64,000 nt of DNA from positions 1 to 64,000 of the forward strand of contig CAZSSQ010000001.1 in the NCBI GenBank assembly GCA_964609465.1. The letters run 5' to 3'. The position numbers were made by a program, and so were the translations under genes. Below are positions 50,592-58,334 of the stretch, piece by piece. The first letter of the stretch is position 1; every line of letters starts with the position of its first letter. This DNA comes from CAVSBT01 sp964609465 (GTDB taxonomy: Bacteria > Chloroflexota > Dehalococcoidia > DSTF01 > JALHUB01). The notes under the pieces were generated by a model. The model did not search any database. It saw only the letters and a program-made list of their open reading frames with translations, and was not told where the DNA came from.

Positions 50592-51908
50592 ATGACAATG
50601 CTGTCAGGATTCCGACGCGCATTCCTTCTCGTAGCCATACTTCTCGTGGGTCTCCTCTTGTTGAGCTGCGGTGGGGAGGAGGGGGAGGAAGCCGGTAAGA
50701 CGCCTGGGGCGACGCCAGGCACGACGCCGGCCGCGGAGGAGGTGCCCGGCGTCACGGACACCGAGATCATACTGGGGGCCCATTTCCCCTTGAGCCAGAC
50801 GCCGGCAGCGGCCTACGCGCCCATCGCCGACGGGCTGCGGGCCTACTTCGACTACATCAACTCCCAGGGGGGCGTCTACGGCCGCAAGATCAAGCTCCTG
50901 GTGGGCGATGACCACTTCAACCCCGCGGACGCAGTCGAGGCGGTGCGCAAGCTGGTGGAGCAGGACGGCATCTTCGCTATGGTGTCTGGCCTGGGCGACG
51001 CGACCCATGCCGCGGTCTGGAAGTACCTGGAGGAAAACGGCGTCCCTGACATGTTTGTATCCGGCGGCCTCGACAAGTGGACGGACCCGCTGGTGAGGAC
51101 CCGTTTCCAGGGCAACACGAACTACGGTACCGAGGGCATGATGCTCGGCAAGTACCTTGTTGAGAACTACGATGGGAAGAAGCTGGCCTTGCTGCTGGAG
51201 AACGATGAGTTCGGAGAGAACGGCAAGGAAGCGATCCTCGAGGGCATAAAGGACAGCAACATCGAGGTGGTGGCGGAGGAGAGGTATGAGACCACCTCGT
51301 GGGACGTCACCGCCCAGGCGCAGCGGCTGAAGGCGGCCAACCCCGACGTTATCTTCGTCCAGGCCGTTCCGCCGCCGGCCGCCAGTCTGGTCAAGGTGGC
51401 CCGCGAGACCCTGAACTGGGATGTGCCCATCGTGGTCACGGGCGTCGTCCAAACTGACATATTCATCCAGTTGGCGGGCGCGGAGAACGCAGAGGGCGTG
51501 GTGAGCGTGGTCTTCGCCAGGCAGGTCTACCAGACGGATGACCCCGGGATCCAGCGGCACATCCAGATCATGAAGGACTTCGGCAACGGTGTGGAGGCGT
51601 CCAACTTCACCATGTATGGCGCCGCCATGGGCGAGCTCATGGTGAAGGCGCTGGAGAACGCGGGGCCTAACCTGACCCGGGACAGCCTGATAGACGGCGC
51701 CGAGGCCATCCGCGACTGGTGTTGCTCCATATGCATGGTGCCCGTGAACCTCAGCTCCACTGACCACCGCCCCTTTGAGACGGAGGTCTACAACAAGGTG
51801 GAGAACGGGAAGTGGGTGACGTTCGGCGAGCCGGTGAATTTCGAGTCCACACCGGGCAAGGCCATCGGCTGCAAGAACGGGGGCGAGCCCGTCTACGCCG
51901 GGGAGTGA
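50592..51908 (+). CDS. Branched-chain-amino-acid-type ABC substrate-binding lipoprotein 2
   Basis: 438-residue close paralogue of the gene before it (roughly four-fifths identical by eye), with lipobox LLSC and the same type I binding fold. Differences sit in the spacer and in scattered surface residues; the hinge and ligand-facing motifs SGLGDA, LLENDEFG and FVQA.PPPAASLVK are alike, so the ligands are probably related. An ATG at 50592 overlaps a second in-frame ATG at 50598 that has better spacing from AAGGGGG. Clearly a recent tandem duplication, with a 166-base gap of no evident content. Confidence 0.88.
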   Translation: MTMLSGFRRAFLLVAILLVGLLLLSCGGEEGEEAGKTPGATPGTTPAAEEVPGVTDTEIILGAHFPLSQTPAAAYAPIADGLRAYFDYINSQGGVYGRKIKLLVGDDHFNPADAVEAVRKLVEQDGIFAMVSGLGDATHAAVWKYLEENGVPDMFVSGGLDKWTDPLVRTRFQGNTNYGTEGMMLGKYLVENYDGKKLALLLENDEFGENGKEAILEGIKDSNIEVVAEERYETTSWDVTAQAQRLKAANPDVIFVQAVPPPAASLVKVARETLNWDVPIVVTGVVQTDIFIQLAGAENAEGVVSVVFARQVYQTDDPGIQRHIQIMKDFGNGVEASNFTMYGAAMGELMVKALENAGPNLTRDSLIDGAEAIRDWCCSICMVPVNLSSTDHRPFETEVYNKVENGKWVTFGEPVNFESTPGKAIGCKNGGEPVYAGE

Positions 51909-52005
51909 TGCCGTTCGAGGGCGCCGGTCTAGCCTGAGTTCGAGCCATCGGGAGGGAGTGCATTCTGGAGCGCAGCGGCTGGCGATGCCAGCAGGAGGCA
52001 GAGAG

Positions 52006-53151
52006 ATGTCTATTCCTATGGAACAGGTACGTGATCTTTTCCCGGCAGCCAAGAATACCACCTACTTCGCCAACAACGGCCTCGCCCCGATGCCGACGCC
52101 GGTGACCCAGGCGATACGCGACGCGCTCGAGGGCCTACAGGGGGCTGGCGTGGCGGCGACGCTGCTCGCCGGCCCGCAGGTGGTCAAAGACGCCCGCGCC
52201 AAGACGGCCCGCCTCCTGGGCTGCGACGTGGACGAGGTCGCCTTCTGTCGAAACACCAGCGAGGGGATCGTCTGGACCGCCGATTCCATCCGCTGGCAAC
52301 CAGGGGACGAAGTGCTCCTCTACCAGGGTGAGTATCCCACCGTCCCATACCCCTTCATGATAAAGGAGAGCGAGGGGGTGAAGGCGGTAATAAAACCCAT
52401 GGAGGAGCGGCGCGTTACCCCGGAGATGGTTGAGCGCGACCTTTCGCGGCGCACCCGGCTGCTGGCCATCAGCTTTGTTCAGTTTGACTCCGGCTTCCGC
52501 GCCGACCTCAAGCGGATCAGCGCCGTCTGCCGGGCCAACGGGACGCTCCTGTTGGTAGACGCTATTCAGGGGCTCGGGGCGCTGCCGCTCGACGTCCGGG
52601 ACTGCGGGATCGACTTCCTGGCCGCCGGCACTCACAAGTGGCTCTGGGGGCTCCAGGGCCTCGGCATCTACTATGTCCGGCGGGAGTTGCTCCCCGAGCT
52701 GCGGCCGTTGCACATCGCCCTCGGCTCCATGGTGCACGGCGATGACCCCGAATACCCGAACCAGGAGTACATTTTGGACGTGAAGAAGGACGCCTCCCGG
52801 TTCGAGGAGGGGACCCACAACTACGTCGGGCTTGTGGCGCTCAACGCTGCTCTGAACCTCATCTTTGAGATCGGAGTGGAAGCCATCGCCGCCCGGATCA
52901 AGGGACTGACCGACTTCATGCTCGCCGGCGCCGTCGAGCGTGGGGGAGAGGTGGTCTCACCGCGGGGCCCAGGAGAGTGGTCGGGGATCGTGCTCTGGCG
53001 GCCGCCATCCCGTCGCCCGGCGAAAGAGATCGTCCCCGCGATGCACAGCGAGTTCATCGTGATAAACGAGCGGGAGGACTGCGTGCACGCCGGCATCAAT
53101 GCCTACAACAACGAGGAGGACGTAACCCGCGTCCTTCGGTTCCTGGACTGA
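52006..53151 (+). CDS. Class V PLP aminotransferase (cysteine desulfurase/isopenicillin-epimerase-like)
   Basis: 381 residues from the ATG at 52006 with AGGAGG 7 bases upstream; an upstream GTG at 51958 has no site. PLP Lys211 in GTHKWLWG, cofactor Asp185 in LVDAIQGLG, and the NTSEG motif near residue 83. The N terminus (TYFANNGLAPMP) and overall pattern match class V lyases and epimerases rather than IscS, since no sulfur-accepting Cys loop is seen. Lies after the binding proteins and before the saccharopine-dehydrogenase-like gene, so may belong to amino-acid breakdown. Confidence 0.85.
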   Translation: MSIPMEQVRDLFPAAKNTTYFANNGLAPMPTPVTQAIRDALEGLQGAGVAATLLAGPQVVKDARAKTARLLGCDVDEVAFCRNTSEGIVWTADSIRWQPGDEVLLYQGEYPTVPYPFMIKESEGVKAVIKPMEERRVTPEMVERDLSRRTRLLAISFVQFDSGFRADLKRISAVCRANGTLLLVDAIQGLGALPLDVRDCGIDFLAAGTHKWLWGLQGLGIYYVRRELLPELRPLHIALGSMVHGDDPEYPNQEYILDVKKDASRFEEGTHNYVGLVALNAALNLIFEIGVEAIAARIKGLTDFMLAGAVERGGEVVSPRGPGEWSGIVLWRPPSRRPAKEIVPAMHSEFIVINEREDCVHAGINAYNNEEDVTRVLRFLD

Positions 53152-53258
53152 AGGCTCTGCCGAGCGGCAGCCGGTGCGGGTCGGTCTCTTCGGCCCCATC
53201 GGTGCCTAGGGGCGTGCACCCAGCCGCTCGGGCTGTCGCCACAGCAAGGAGGAAGGCT

Positions 53259-54377
53259 ATGAAGGTCATCGTGCTGGGCGGTGCCGGCGACGTGGGCAGC
53301 CGGACCGTGGAGGACCTGGTTCTCTCGCCGGATGTTGAGATGGTGACCATCGCCGACCGAGACGTGGCCGCCGCCGACAAGCTGGCAGCGACACTACGGG
53401 GCCGCGGCGCCCAGGTTGAAGTTCGGCCGGTCGATGCCAGCGACCAGCGGGCGCTTGTCGAGGCGATGCGAGGGCATGACATCGCCGCCTCAACACTGGG
53501 ACCGTTCTACCGCTTCGAGACGAAGCTGGCATCGGCTGCCATTGAGGCGGGCGTCGACTACGCGAGCATTTGCGACGACTGGAGCGCTGCCCAGGCGGTC
53601 CTGACCGAGTGCGACGAGCCGGCCCGTCGCGCCGGCCGTATCGTCCTCACCGGCCTCGGGACCAGCCCCGGCGTCACCAACGTCGGCATCCGCTATGTGG
53701 CGGGACAGCTCGACCGCATCCGGCGGGTGGACGTCAACGTCTTCCAGCCCCTCAATGCCGGCGGCGGTGAGGCGGTGCTCAAGCACATGCTCTTCATCAC
53801 CAGCGGCCGGGTGGCGGCCTGGCGTCAGGGCGCGCAGGTCATGTTGCCCGCCTGTAGCGAGGCCCGCATCGTGGAGTTCCCGCGCTACGGCCGCATCAAG
53901 GTGTGGAACATGGGCCACACCGAGCCGGTCACCGTCCCCCGCTTCATCCCCGGGCTGGAGGAGTGCAACTTCTTCATGGGCTTTGGGCGTGGCTCCGGCC
54001 TGGTCGTGTGGCCGGCCCGGCGGGGCCTGTTCGGCGGCGACAGGCGTATCGACCTGGTGGCTCGTCTCATGGCACCCATGGAGCGCCTGACCAGCGGCCG
54101 GGAGCCGGCGCTGGGGGCCGTTCGTGTCGATGTGTGGGGCGAGAAAGGTGGGGAGAGGGTACAGCGGACGCTGTGCGGCGTCGGACAGATGCGCGAGGCT
54201 ACCGGCGTTTCCCTTTCCGTGGGCGCCCAGATGCTCGCCCGCAAGGAGATCCTGACGGAGGAAGGCGGCGTCTACGCGCCTGAGGCCTGCCTGAAGCCGG
54301 ATGTCTTCCTGCCGGCGATGAAGGCGAAGGGAGTCGAGGCCTACGAAGACCTGGCCATGACGAAGCCCTTCTTCTAG
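53259..54377 (+). CDS. Saccharopine dehydrogenase-like NAD(P)-binding protein
   Basis: 372 residues from the ATG at 53259 with AAGGAGG upstream. Rossmann motif VLGGAGDVGSRT (5-16), then the saccharopine-reductase-type IVLTGLGTSPGVTNV (about 128-142), and a C-terminal domain. The true substrate is unlikely to be saccharopine; relatives act on carboxynorspermidine or amino acid derivatives. It is 107 bases after the aminotransferase gene and ends before a twin-hairpin repeat. Confidence 0.83.
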   Translation: MKVIVLGGAGDVGSRTVEDLVLSPDVEMVTIADRDVAAADKLAATLRGRGAQVEVRPVDASDQRALVEAMRGHDIAASTLGPFYRFETKLASAAIEAGVDYASICDDWSAAQAVLTECDEPARRAGRIVLTGLGTSPGVTNVGIRYVAGQLDRIRRVDVNVFQPLNAGGGEAVLKHMLFITSGRVAAWRQGAQVMLPACSEARIVEFPRYGRIKVWNMGHTEPVTVPRFIPGLEECNFFMGFGRGSGLVVWPARRGLFGGDRRIDLVARLMAPMERLTSGREPALGAVRVDVWGEKGGERVQRTLCGVGQMREATGVSLSVGAQMLARKEILTEEGGVYAPEACLKPDVFLPAMKAKGVEAYEDLAMTKPFF

Positions 54378-54454
54378 GTGCCTAAGCCTCAGGACGGGAG
54401 AGCAATCTGCGGGATGATGGCCATCAACAGAATATCTTCGCGGCGTCTATCTTC

Positions 54455-54512
54455 GTAGGTCGGGGTCTTGAGACCCCGACAGATTCGCGGGGGTCTGAAG
54501 ACCCCCGCCTAC
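54455..54512. repeat. Twin-hairpin repeat, copy 1
   Basis: Two perfect 10-bp hairpins, GTCGGGGTCT/AGACCCCGAC (54459-54480) and GCGGGGGTCT/AGACCCCCGC (54487-54508), are enclosed by GTAGG...CCTAC. It lies between two convergent genes and may terminate both, or be a small non-autonomous mobile element. Confidence 0.6.
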
Positions 54513-54658
54513 AGACGCGGACCAACGACAAGTTGTTTCGGCAAGGACCATAGTCCCGCAGAGTCCAACGGAACAGACGCCAACTCCGGGCCAGTCGCCT
54601 GGGCCGCCAAGGTCCTTGTTCGCGAGGGGCAGGCGAGATGGGCGTTGCCACGCCTGTG

Positions 54659-55897
54659 CTAGGAGAGCCGCTCCTTCAGGATTTGCCCCTCCTTCATCAC
54701 CAGCCGCACGTTGTCTGCCGATTCCAGCACGCTCACATCGTCGGCGGGGTTACCCGCCACCACGATGAGGTCTGCCCACTTGCCCTTCTGGACTGTCCCC
54801 GTGTGGTCGGCCAGGCGCAGGAGCTGTGCGTTGGTGGCCGTCGCGCTGACAATGGCCGCCATGTTGCCCATGATGCGGGCCTTGAGGGTCAGCTCGGTGG
54901 TCTTGAAGGGCTGCATGGGCCCCAGCAGGTCCGAGCCCGACCCGATGGGCACGCCCGCCGCCAGCGCTATGCGCACGCTCTCCGTGGCCCGCTCCTTGGC
55001 GTAGCGGATCTTGCGCCAGTTGAACTCGGGCAGGTGGCCGGCCTCGCCGAAGCGGTCCAGCATCTCGTAGGTGACCATGGTGGGCACCAGGCAGGCGCCC
55101 CGGGCCTTCATCGCCGCTGCCGTATCCTCATCGAGAAAGTTGCCGTGCTCGATGGAGAGGACGCCTGCCTCCAGGGCGTTCCCGATGGCGGTGGGACCGT
55201 AGGCGTGGGCCATGGCGTACCTGCCGGCGGCGTGGGCCTCATAGACGGCCGCCGCCATCTCCTCCACCGTGAACTGGGGGCTGTCGATCTCGTCCGTCGG
55301 GGACATGGCCCCTCCCGATGCTATCAGCTTGATCTGAGTCGCCCCACGGCGGAGCTGCTGCCTGGCGGCGCGGCGGACGGCGTCGACGCCATCGCAGATC
55401 GCAGAGAGGGCGACGAGCCCCGGCACACCCTCGAGCAGGTCGTCCAGGAAGCGGGGCCGCCAGTCGCCGTGGCCGCCAGTCTGGCTGAGGGCGGCGCCGC
55501 TGGGCAGGATGCGCGGCCCCCTCATGTAACCCTCCTCCACGGCTACGGAGAAGCCTGAGTCTATCATCCCGGCGTCCCGCACCGTGGTGAAGCCGGCATC
55601 GAGCGTGGCCTCGATGACCTGCCGGATCCTCATGGCGATTACGGCGGCAGGCTTTCGCATCTCAGCCGTGATGTCCGTACCGATGGCCGCCAGGTGGACG
55701 TGGGCGTCGATGAGGCCGGGCAGCACGCACATGCCCCTGACGTCGATGACGCGGGCGTCGGCAGGAGGCCTGAACCTGCGTGCTGAGGCCACCTTTGTGA
55801 TGTGCTTGCCCTCGACGACGACGGCCATTGCCGATCGCGGGTCAGCGCCCGTGCCGTCGATGAGGGTACCGTTCAAGAGGACGGTGGTTTCGCTCAT
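54659..55897 (-). CDS. Metal-dependent amidohydrolase (imidazolonepropionase/prolidase-like)
   Basis: 412 residues from the ATG at 55895-55897, with AGGAG upstream; a frame running on to 56701 is antisense to the next gene and spurious. Metal-binding HxH in GLIDAHVHLAA (about 62-72), the lysine in IKLIASGGAMS (about 170), His in AHAYG and EHGN, and the Asp in GSGSDLLGP (about 307). This is the layout of imidazolonepropionase-like and Xaa-Pro/Xaa-Arg dipeptidase members. Cytoplasmic. Starts 41 bases after the acyl-CoA synthetase gene stop. Confidence 0.88.
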   Translation of the reverse strand: MSETTVLLNGTLIDGTGADPRSAMAVVVEGKHITKVASARRFRPPADARVIDVRGMCVLPGLIDAHVHLAAIGTDITAEMRKPAAVIAMRIRQVIEATLDAGFTTVRDAGMIDSGFSVAVEEGYMRGPRILPSGAALSQTGGHGDWRPRFLDDLLEGVPGLVALSAICDGVDAVRRAARQQLRRGATQIKLIASGGAMSPTDEIDSPQFTVEEMAAAVYEAHAAGRYAMAHAYGPTAIGNALEAGVLSIEHGNFLDEDTAAAMKARGACLVPTMVTYEMLDRFGEAGHLPEFNWRKIRYAKERATESVRIALAAGVPIGSGSDLLGPMQPFKTTELTLKARIMGNMAAIVSATATNAQLLRLADHTGTVQKGKWADLIVVAGNPADDVSVLESADNVRLVMKEGQILKERLS

Positions 55898-55938
55898 GTT
55901 CTCCTCCCACGGGTCCGGTTGCGGAAGTCCCCGCAAGC

Positions 55939-57333
55939 CTAATCTCTTTCGCGGCGGACCCGGGCATAGGCTCGGAGGGCGCGTTCGGCGCTGCGGAAGC
56001 TGGGGATGCCCGCTTGCGCCAGGGCGCGGTCCAAAGTCGGGTCGCTCGGGCCGAACGAGACCTGGAGGATGGGCTTGGCCGCTGCCCGCGCCAGGCGGGC
56101 CATGCCCTCGATGTGGCCCTGCCACCCCTGGCCCCGCGCGGCGCCCCCGATGACCACGACCGCGTCCACTCCGGCGTCGCCGGTGGTTGCTTCGACGGCG
56201 CCACGATACGTCTCTGCGACGCCGCCCAGTACAAGCCCGATGTCCACGGGATTGCGCACACTGGTGCCCGCGCTGCCGAGCATCTCGCGCAGGCGTGCCT
56301 GCGTCTCCGGCGACAGCTCCGCCAGCTCCAAGCCGGCCTCCTCGCAGGCGTCCGCGGCGGAGACCGCTGGCCCGCCCGGGCCGGTAACGATGGCCAGGCG
56401 GCGACCGGACGGCCGGCCGAGGTAGCGCAGAGCGACGAGGGTGTCGAGCGATTCCTCCAGATCGCCTACCTGGAGTGCCCCGGCCTGGCGCAGCAAGCCT
56501 GACCACACCTCTGCCTCTCCCGCCAGGGCGCCCGTGTGGGAGCTGGCGGCCCGCGCGCCGCTCCGGGTGCGCCCTACCTTCCAGACAACGAGGTGCTTGC
56601 GGCGTGCTGCCTCGGCGAGGGCGCGCCAGAGGCGTCGGCCGTCTCTGGCGCCCTCGATGTAGGCGGCGATGATCTCCGTCTCGGGGTCCTCGGCCAGACA
56701 CTGCAGGAAGTCCGAGATCTCCAGGTCGGCCTGGTTCCCCACGCTGATGACCTTGCTGAAGGCGAGGCCGCGCTCCGCGCCGCCCCAGACCAGGCCGTTG
56801 CTCAAGGACCCGCTCTGTGAGACGAAGGCGATGGGTCCTTGCTCGGAAGGCATGGCCGGGAAGCTCCCCAGGCCGCTCTTCGGGACGTAGGCGCCCATGC
56901 AGTTGGGGCCCACCAGTCGCAGCCGCCCGCCACGGGCCGCGGCCACAAGCTCGACTTCGCGCGCGCGACCTTCTTCTGTGCCCAGCTCAGAGAAGCCGGC
57001 CGTAAAGACGACGGCCGCCCTCACGCCCTTCTCGGCGCACTCCCGAACCACTGAAACCGCCGCCGCCGCGGGCACCACGATGATGGCCAGGTCCACCGCC
57101 TCCGGCAGGCTCGTCACCGAGGGGTAGCACGGCAGCCCGAGGATCTCCCGAGCGTTCGGATTGACAGGGTAGATGCGCCCACCATAGCCGGGGTCGAGGA
57201 GGGCTTGCAGGAAGAGCTGGCCGGGCCGGGGGGTGCGAGGGACCCCGACTACAGCCACCGACCTGGGCTCGAACAGAGCCTGGGCCGGCAGGCCCAGGCC
57301 GTGTGCGCCCACGCTATCGGAGGGGGAAGGCAT
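55939..57333 (-). CDS. NDP-forming acyl-CoA synthetase, alpha-type (CoA-binding) protein
   Basis: 464 residues from the ATG at 57331-57333. An N-terminal CoA-binding Rossmann domain (PRSVAVVGVPRTP, about 22-34), then two succinyl-CoA-ligase-like domains; the phosphohistidine is expected in SSHTGALAGE (about 265-274). The ATP-grasp beta part is absent, so the partner subunit must be elsewhere; the gene start is about 96 bases from the assembly gap, where it may have been lost. Converts acyl-CoA to acid with ATP or GTP formation, or the reverse. Operon with the amidohydrolase is likely. Confidence 0.85.
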   Translation of the reverse strand: MPSPSDSVGAHGLGLPAQALFEPRSVAVVGVPRTPRPGQLFLQALLDPGYGGRIYPVNPNAREILGLPCYPSVTSLPEAVDLAIIVVPAAAAVSVVRECAEKGVRAAVVFTAGFSELGTEEGRAREVELVAAARGGRLRLVGPNCMGAYVPKSGLGSFPAMPSEQGPIAFVSQSGSLSNGLVWGGAERGLAFSKVISVGNQADLEISDFLQCLAEDPETEIIAAYIEGARDGRRLWRALAEAARRKHLVVWKVGRTRSGARAASSHTGALAGEAEVWSGLLRQAGALQVGDLEESLDTLVALRYLGRPSGRRLAIVTGPGGPAVSAADACEEAGLELAELSPETQARLREMLGSAGTSVRNPVDIGLVLGGVAETYRGAVEATTGDAGVDAVVVIGGAARGQGWQGHIEGMARLARAAAKPILQVSFGPSDPTLDRALAQAGIPSFRSAERALRAYARVRRERD

Positions 57334-57429
57334 TCGATGAGCACTCCAGGTCGCAGCAGGCGGGCGCCATCGGCGCCGCCAGATGGATGGCGGCCACATC
57401 ATCCCTGGGGAGAACCCCAGTGTCAACTT

Positions 57430-57529
57430 NNNNNNNNNNNNNNNNNNNNNNNNNNNNNNNNNNNNNNNNNNNNNNNNNNNNNNNNNNNNNNNNNNNNNNN
57501 NNNNNNNNNNNNNNNNNNNNNNNNNNNNN
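57430..57529. other. Assembly gap (100 Ns)
   Basis: Exactly 100 Ns, the usual placeholder for a gap of unknown size. Order, orientation and distance of the two sides are therefore not certain. Confidence 0.99.
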
Positions 57530-58158
57530 CCGGCGCGGCGGCCGTGCGCGAGATCGAGGCGAACGGCGGCCAGGCGCGATTCGTCCGCACCGACGTGACG
57601 AGACGCGGGGACCTGGAGAGGATGCTGGACTACGCCGTACAGCAGTTCGGGAGCGTTGACATCGTCGACAACAACGCCGGCATCTCCGAGATCGGGCTGG
57701 ACTTCTTCACGCCGGGGTCCGATGCGTGGGAGAAGACGCTGGCGATCGATCTGGAGGCCGTCATTCGCGGCACTCAGCTTGCCGTGCAGCGGCTACGTCG
57801 ACAGGGCGGCGGCGGCGTGATCATCAACACCGCCTCGATGGGCGGCCTGATACCGATGGCGATCAGTCCCGTCTACGCCGCGAGCAAGGCCGGCGTCATT
57901 CACTTCACCCGCTCGCTCGCCTACCTCGCGGGCGAGGGCATCCGCGTCAACGTTGTCTGCCCAACCTATACTGACACCGCGCTTGTGCGCCAGCACGGCG
58001 ACGAAATCGTCGAACAGATGAAGCGGGAGGTCGGCGGCCTGCTCCGGCCGGAGCAGGTGGCTGAAGGGGTGTTAGAGCTGATCCGCGACGACTCGCGCGC
58101 CGGGGCCGTGATGCGCGTCACCGTCAGGAAAGGCATCGACTACATCTTCGAGCAGTGA
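57530..58158 (+). CDS. Short-chain dehydrogenase/reductase, 5' end lost in gap
   Basis: Visible 209 residues, frame starting at 57532; the Rossmann glycine motif lies in the gap. Present are the acidic strand (VRTDVTRR), DNNAGIS (usually NNAG, here preceded by DN), the Ser in NTASMGG, the catalytic Tyr-Lys in YAASKAG, and NVVCPTYTDT. So classical SDR, likely full length in the genome. Any reading into the Ns is meaningless. It is convergent with ilvD. Confidence 0.85.
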
Positions 58159-58182
58159 GCGGCGCGAACAGGGCGGCTCATC

Positions 58183-58256
58183 TCACTGCGGCAGCTTGAG
58201 GACAGCGCCCCACTGGCCGAGGTCACCAGGGCTGGGCTCCTCCGTAGCGGCGACCT
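58183..58256 (-). pseudogene. Decayed copy of the ilvD 3' end
   Basis: Read on the minus strand it ends GAVLKLPQ-stop, against GAVLKLPG-stop in the intact ilvD, and shares GACCTCGGCCAG-type sequence with it. The copy spans about 70 bases and is joined upstream to the twin-hairpin repeat. Confidence 0.55.
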
Positions 58257-58315
58257 TCAGGTCGCCACGTGCCTCACCCACGAAGAGCCCGTGGCGAGCT
58301 TCAGCTCGCCCCTAC
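58244..58315. repeat. Twin-hairpin repeat, copy 2
   Basis: Hairpins GGCGACCT-TC-AGGTCGCC (58249-58266) and GGCGAGCT-TC-AGCTCGCC (58293-58310), enclosed by GTAG...CTAC. Sequence differs from copy 1 but the plan is the same, and it too lies between convergent genes. Confidence 0.55.
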
Positions 58316-58334
58316 CGGGGTCCTCCTCCGCATC

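Noticed and set aside
55898..56701. N-terminal extension of the amidohydrolase
   Set aside because: It reads Arg/Gly/Pro-rich nonsense over the acyl-CoA synthetase gene; the ATG at 55897 has AGGAG and begins the conserved protein.
57205..57531. SDR frame read through the Ns to an upstream start
   Set aside because: The gap length is arbitrary, so the frame before it has no relation to the SDR frame; the upstream part is antisense to the acyl-CoA synthetase gene.
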